A stretch of 64,000 nt of DNA from Lycorma delicatula (taxonomy: Eukaryota; Arthropoda; Insecta; Hemiptera; Fulgoridae). Of the stretch, positions 60,845 through 64,000 are shown piece after piece; position 1 is the first letter of the stretch; every line of letters begins with the position of its first letter. The stretch covers positions 168,312,575 through 168,376,574 of the forward strand of contig NC_134455.1 of NCBI RefSeq assembly GCF_047948215.1, given 5' to 3'. The notes beneath the pieces are model-generated. The model did no database searches. It saw only the letters and a program-made list of their open reading frames with translations, and was not told where the DNA came from. A program made the position numbers and the translations under genes.

Positions 60845-62095
60845 TATTCAAATTATTTTTCTTTGATTTTAAAAACATTTTGTGGATTTAAATTGGTGTA
60901 ATTTTTTTACCTTTATTATTTGTTTTACCTTTGTTTGGAAAATTATTTGATAAATTTTATACGGTTCTTGAATTTGAATGGACCAAATCGTACAGTAGTT
61001 ATCGGATATTTGCTTGTTACATTTTTTTAATTTTATTTCGAAATATTAAATTAAAAAGGTAATATATTCAAAAGTTACTGATTATTGGTGTAAAAGAATT
61101 TGTAGAAGTAATTTGAAAATTATGTCATTTACTATTCTCAGAAACTAATGCTAGTGTCTGTACTTTTGTTCGTATTCATTATGATTCAATATACCTTTTT
61201 TTATTAACGCTTCAATGATTAGGAAAAATAAAAATGAATTTAGTCCTTTTATTATTGGAATTCTGTTCTTTATTCGTATTGAAGTGAAAATTCTATTGAA
61301 AGCAGTGGATTGGATGATATTGTAAAACTGATTTGTTGAAAGATTGTTGTTTTGATTGAGAATACATGCATAATGGATTTCAGTGATTTAATTCAAGAGT
61401 TTATCCGTTAGAAACTAAAAACAGTCATACACATTCTAGATTTTTACTTAATATTTTTATTTTATTCTACTTCTGTAAGGTAAAAAGCAACGCTAAATAA
61501 TCTTTTAATATATTCTATTTTTTTGAGAAGTTATTTTTAATTTTGAGTTTATTTAATACCACTTTCTACAGCTGCCAACTTTTTATCTCTAGGAGGGCTG
61601 ACTAGAATAATTCAAAATCGGACGAAGGTAGAGCAAGCTGTGCAATACCATTTTACAAAAGAAGTCAGCTTCTTGTGTCTTTACTCAGTGACGTTGAATA
61701 CTATCAATAAGTACACTTATATAAATTTAATGTAAATTAATTTAAGAAAGATTAAGATTACAAATTTAATTGGTACTATGAGGCTATTTTTATTAGTTTT
61801 TGCAAGCTAAAACAAATCATTCATTGAAAAAAAGTAGATGTCTTGTAAGATGCCGAGTAATCTACCAATTCAGTTTGGGTGAATCCAGACTATTCTTCCT
61901 CCGGCTTTTGTGACCTGATTCGGATACTACATCAAAAATTAGGGGGGGGGGGGCTTCAATCGGAAATTTCGATTGAAACATCGGAGTGCTCTCTAGGGGA
62001 GGGTTGAAGTTTAAACGTGGCATATTTAACGCCGAAAATAACTTTAAGACATGCCAATACATGTTTGTCAAGGGGCTTATTCTGTCGATTTACGC
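60845..62095. other. AT-rich non-coding stretch with a small GC-richer block
   Basis: A block at about 61,865-62,060 contains a 12-G run (61,942-61,953). Next to it lies a short inverted pair, CAATCGGAAATT and AATTTCGATTG. A minus-strand frame of 69 codons (62,071-61,862) includes PPPLIFDVVSESGHKSRRKN. I do not recognise it, but its composition differs from the surroundings, as a transposable-element fragment would. Confidence 0.4.
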
Positions 62096-62098
62096 ACT

Positions 62099-62160
62099 TG
62101 AGAAAGAGATAGATTGAGTGAAAGGAAAAGAGTGTGAGAGAGAGGTAGAGAGAAAGATAA
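62099..62160 (+). repeat. Polypurine (GA)n-rich tract
   Basis: About 60 bases almost entirely of purines with GAGA repeats, interrupted by a few T. Confidence 0.85.
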
Positions 62161-62416
62161 AAATACGCTTAATCTGATTTGGCAGATTACTCTATCGCCC
62201 ATCCACAAGTTGTAATTAAGAAATTACTAGTGGACCTGTGCTGCTCCACAGCATTATTATTACAAAGTAATGTTATATATTTAAAGAAATCGGCTAAATA
62301 CCTATTCTATTTACAATACATGTCACTCGAAACCCCCATATTTTCTCTTTCTTTCTCTACCACAGGTAAAAAGCGTGCTCAGAACCTATTTCCAGTCCGT
62401 CTAGGTGTTCTATGAG

Positions 62417-62646
62417 ACAGATCAGGCTGATTTTTTTATCCTGCTCGGAATGGCCCGCAGATATGTCATCAAGCTTCGCCGAACCTTCAGAGTGATTTTC
62501 CTCTGAGTAATAACTTCGGAAGTTCCTTAATATTAAAAAATAAATGAGGATTTCTCATAGGAAATTCAAGTTTGGGGTCCGATTATGCTTGATGACATAT
62601 CTGCGAATCATTCCAAGCAGAACAAAAAAAAATCACCCCTATCTGT
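62417..62646. mobile_element. 230-bp MITE-like element with about 59-bp inverted ends
   Basis: The left end begins ACAGATCAGGCTGATTTTTT and continues to GCAGATATGTCATCAAGC (62,474). The right end, reverse complemented, begins ACAGATAGGGGTGATTTTTT and ends with the same GCAGATATGTCATCAAGC. Within the inverted ends the blocks (T/C)GGAATG and CCTGCTC/TTCTGCT also correspond. The internal about 110 bases are non-coding. The short length, lack of an ORF and long inverted ends fit a miniature inverted-repeat transposable element. I could not identify the target duplication or the parent family. Confidence 0.85.
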
Positions 62647-62649
62647 TTA

Positions 62650-63640
62650 GTAGAATGCCCACATGAATTGAAAGTAGGTTTTCAGCCCTTTTTTTTAATA
62701 TAAGATTATGGCCAAAAAAGAGTATTTAAAAAACTTTAGCCTATTTTTTTCGTTGATATGAGTCAAGGATAACATTACCAAACGTCGATAAATCATATTT
62801 CCCGGTTCTTTCAAACGTGACTTGCTCTAATAGACGTCTATCGTAAAAGCTATGTAAAACACAAACACACAAATACAGACTGTTTCATGTTAGATCAGCG
62901 ATAGATTTTCAGTTAAGCTATTTATGATCACTTACTGAAAGGACACTTTCTACTTAGAAAGTGACGAATCGTCCATCTTTATTATCATTCATCTTCATTG
63001 ATATGTATAACTTCATAAAAACATTCCAGAAAGTAATCCAAAATTGCTACTGGTATGCAGAAACAACTTGGGAATATGGACATAAAAAGTTGAAAAAGAA
63101 TTCCTTACCGATCCGATAAATCAACCGGAACGATTTTCCTTCATTTTTGTGAAATGTAGTTTGGAAATTTATTTTGAATTGAAAAAAATCTGTTTCTTGA
63201 AATTTCAATTTTTCTATTATCATGCACTTTTATGATGTGCGTATTTATAAAATTTTTTTAAGCTTCTATTGAAAAATCTTAAGATAAACTTCTTTTTGTT
63301 GTGCTCCTATGATCAAGGCTAATATTTCATCACAATTGTAACTACCTATACGCAAATTCTCTTTTCGATAGTTAGAGGACAAAAGGTCTTTTTCGTAGAT
63401 AGACGACTGGGAATTAGAAGCAATTCTATACATAAGATACACAGCCTAAAGCCGCTTTGGTGCGATGAAACCGAATAACACTTCTCTCCATTGCGGTAGG
63501 ATGCTGTAAGCCGATACTCAATTGCACCACTAACATTTTGAAGGCGTGCTTTCACAGTATCCCTAAATCAAGTTAATTTGAGAAAAAAAAACAGAAAGAT
63601 TCATCGTTTTTACCATTCTTTCCCTTTGACTTAAGTGTAA
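62650..63640. other. Non-coding stretch, composition partly GC-balanced
   Basis: A short hairpin, CACTTTCT/AGAAAGTG, lies at 62,944-62,963. A less AT-rich part at about 63,330-63,560 holds a minus-strand frame of 69 codons that I do not recognise. No transposon motif was seen. Confidence 0.4.
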
Positions 63641-64000
63641 CGATAAGGTTCCGCCTGGCAGCTGATGAGCTGTGCGTCTGCGGGGAGGTCCAGTCAAATG
63701 AACATCTGATGTTTGACTGCCTGCTCAGGGGGGGGGGGGCATCCTGGAACTTAGAGGTCAAACTGAAAATTGGCCACTCACAAGCGGCGAGTCAGTGTGG
63801 CGAGAGCCACATTGTCAGACCGTGTGGGAGTTCCTTGATGCTCGCTTTGTTCGTCTGACATCAGTAGTTTACCTAAGGGAAAAGACTCCTACCGCACTGC
63901 TGCGGGAAGCTAACCTAGAGATATATATGGCTGACCACCAGCCAATTAAGGCTCCAAGCACTTTAAGTGGACAGGTACTTGCTGGCATTCAGCTTCCTAG
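63640..64000 (+). pseudogene. C-terminal end of a non-LTR retrotransposon ORF2, cut by the window edge
   Basis: The plus strand reads FRLAADELCVCGEVQSNEHL then MFDCLL from 63,649. This includes the C-X-C-X7-H-X4-C zinc-binding motif (CVCGEVQSNEHLMFDC) that lies downstream of RNase H in R1/I/jockey-type ORF2 proteins. After a run of 12 G the frame shifts. In the new frame it continues NWPLTSGESVWREPHCQTVW, then EFLDARF, VRLTSVVYLREKTPTALLRE and LSGQVLAGIQL up to the window end. The upstream reverse transcriptase and RNase H are absent, so the copy is 5'-truncated at about 63,640. Whether the ORF ends just outside the window cannot be seen. Confidence 0.8.
63728..63739 (+). repeat. Poly-G tract (12 G) at the ORF2 frameshift
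   Basis: Twelve consecutive G directly after the zinc motif. The reading frame on either side differs within the next about 45 bases. Slippage at this run is the simplest explanation. Confidence 0.88.

Noticed and set aside
63573..63761. Minus-strand open frame of 62 codons
   Set aside because: Partly antisense to the ORF2 C-terminus read on the plus strand, which carries the CXC..H..C motif.
1..64000. CRISPR array, bacterial operon, viral genome or biosynthetic cluster
   Set aside because: No regularly spaced repeats, no runs of adjacent ORFs with ribosome-binding sites, and all readable proteins belong to eukaryotic transposable elements.

Overview
The window is AT-rich eukaryotic DNA dominated by decayed transposable elements, microsatellites and long non-coding stretches. 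I found no intact host protein-coding gene, rRNA gene, functional tRNA gene, CRISPR array or bacterial-type operon. The mixture of mariner-like and pogo-like DNA transposons, RTE-like and R1/I/jockey-like non-LTR retrotransposons and tRNA-derived SINEs with A/B boxes fits an insect genome. A hemipteran with a large genome is my best guess, from recollection of similar SINEs rather than a search. The window probably lies in a gene desert or a very large intron.

Layout. 1-1.7 kb: decayed gag (ORF1) of a non-LTR retrotransposon on the minus strand, with zinc knuckles running off the left edge. 1.75-11.0 kb: non-coding AT-rich DNA with microsatellites. 11.0-11.8 kb: a CpG-rich patch and a dispersed repeat. 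13.96-15.03 kb: a tRNA-type SINE that appears split by a 5'-truncated retrotransposon carrying the RNase H end of ORF2. 15.2-16.0 kb: a diverged local duplication. 16.7-17.1 kb: an unrecognised open frame. 18.5-19.7 kb: a pogo/CENP-B-type transposase remnant. 25.5-26.8 kb: a mariner remnant with inverted ends. 28.1-29.0 kb: the C-terminal part of an RTE-like reverse transcriptase. 36.0 kb: a second tRNA-SINE family. 38.6 and 39.0 kb: a pair of short dispersed repeats. 40.3 and 45.2 kb: two further copies of the first SINE family. 45.8-46.9 kb: a GC-richer gag-like remnant. 53.5-54.75 kb: a mariner-like element with roughly 110-bp inverted ends and an internally deleted transposase. 58.55-60.77 kb: a mariner-like element with about 600-bp inverted ends. 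62.4-62.65 kb: a 230-bp MITE. 63.64-64.0 kb: the C-terminal end of another non-LTR ORF2, running off the right edge.

No set of genes here works together as a pathway. The history visible is of repeated insertion and decay. Every transposase or polymerase I could read carries frameshifts, stops, truncation or active-site changes. Among the more unusual structures are the long-inverted-repeat element at 58.5-60.8 kb with its internal perfect palindrome and serial hairpins, the 56-bp near-perfect palindrome at 42.5 kb, the 230-bp MITE at 62.4 kb, and several less AT-rich islands without ORFs that could be conserved regulatory DNA.
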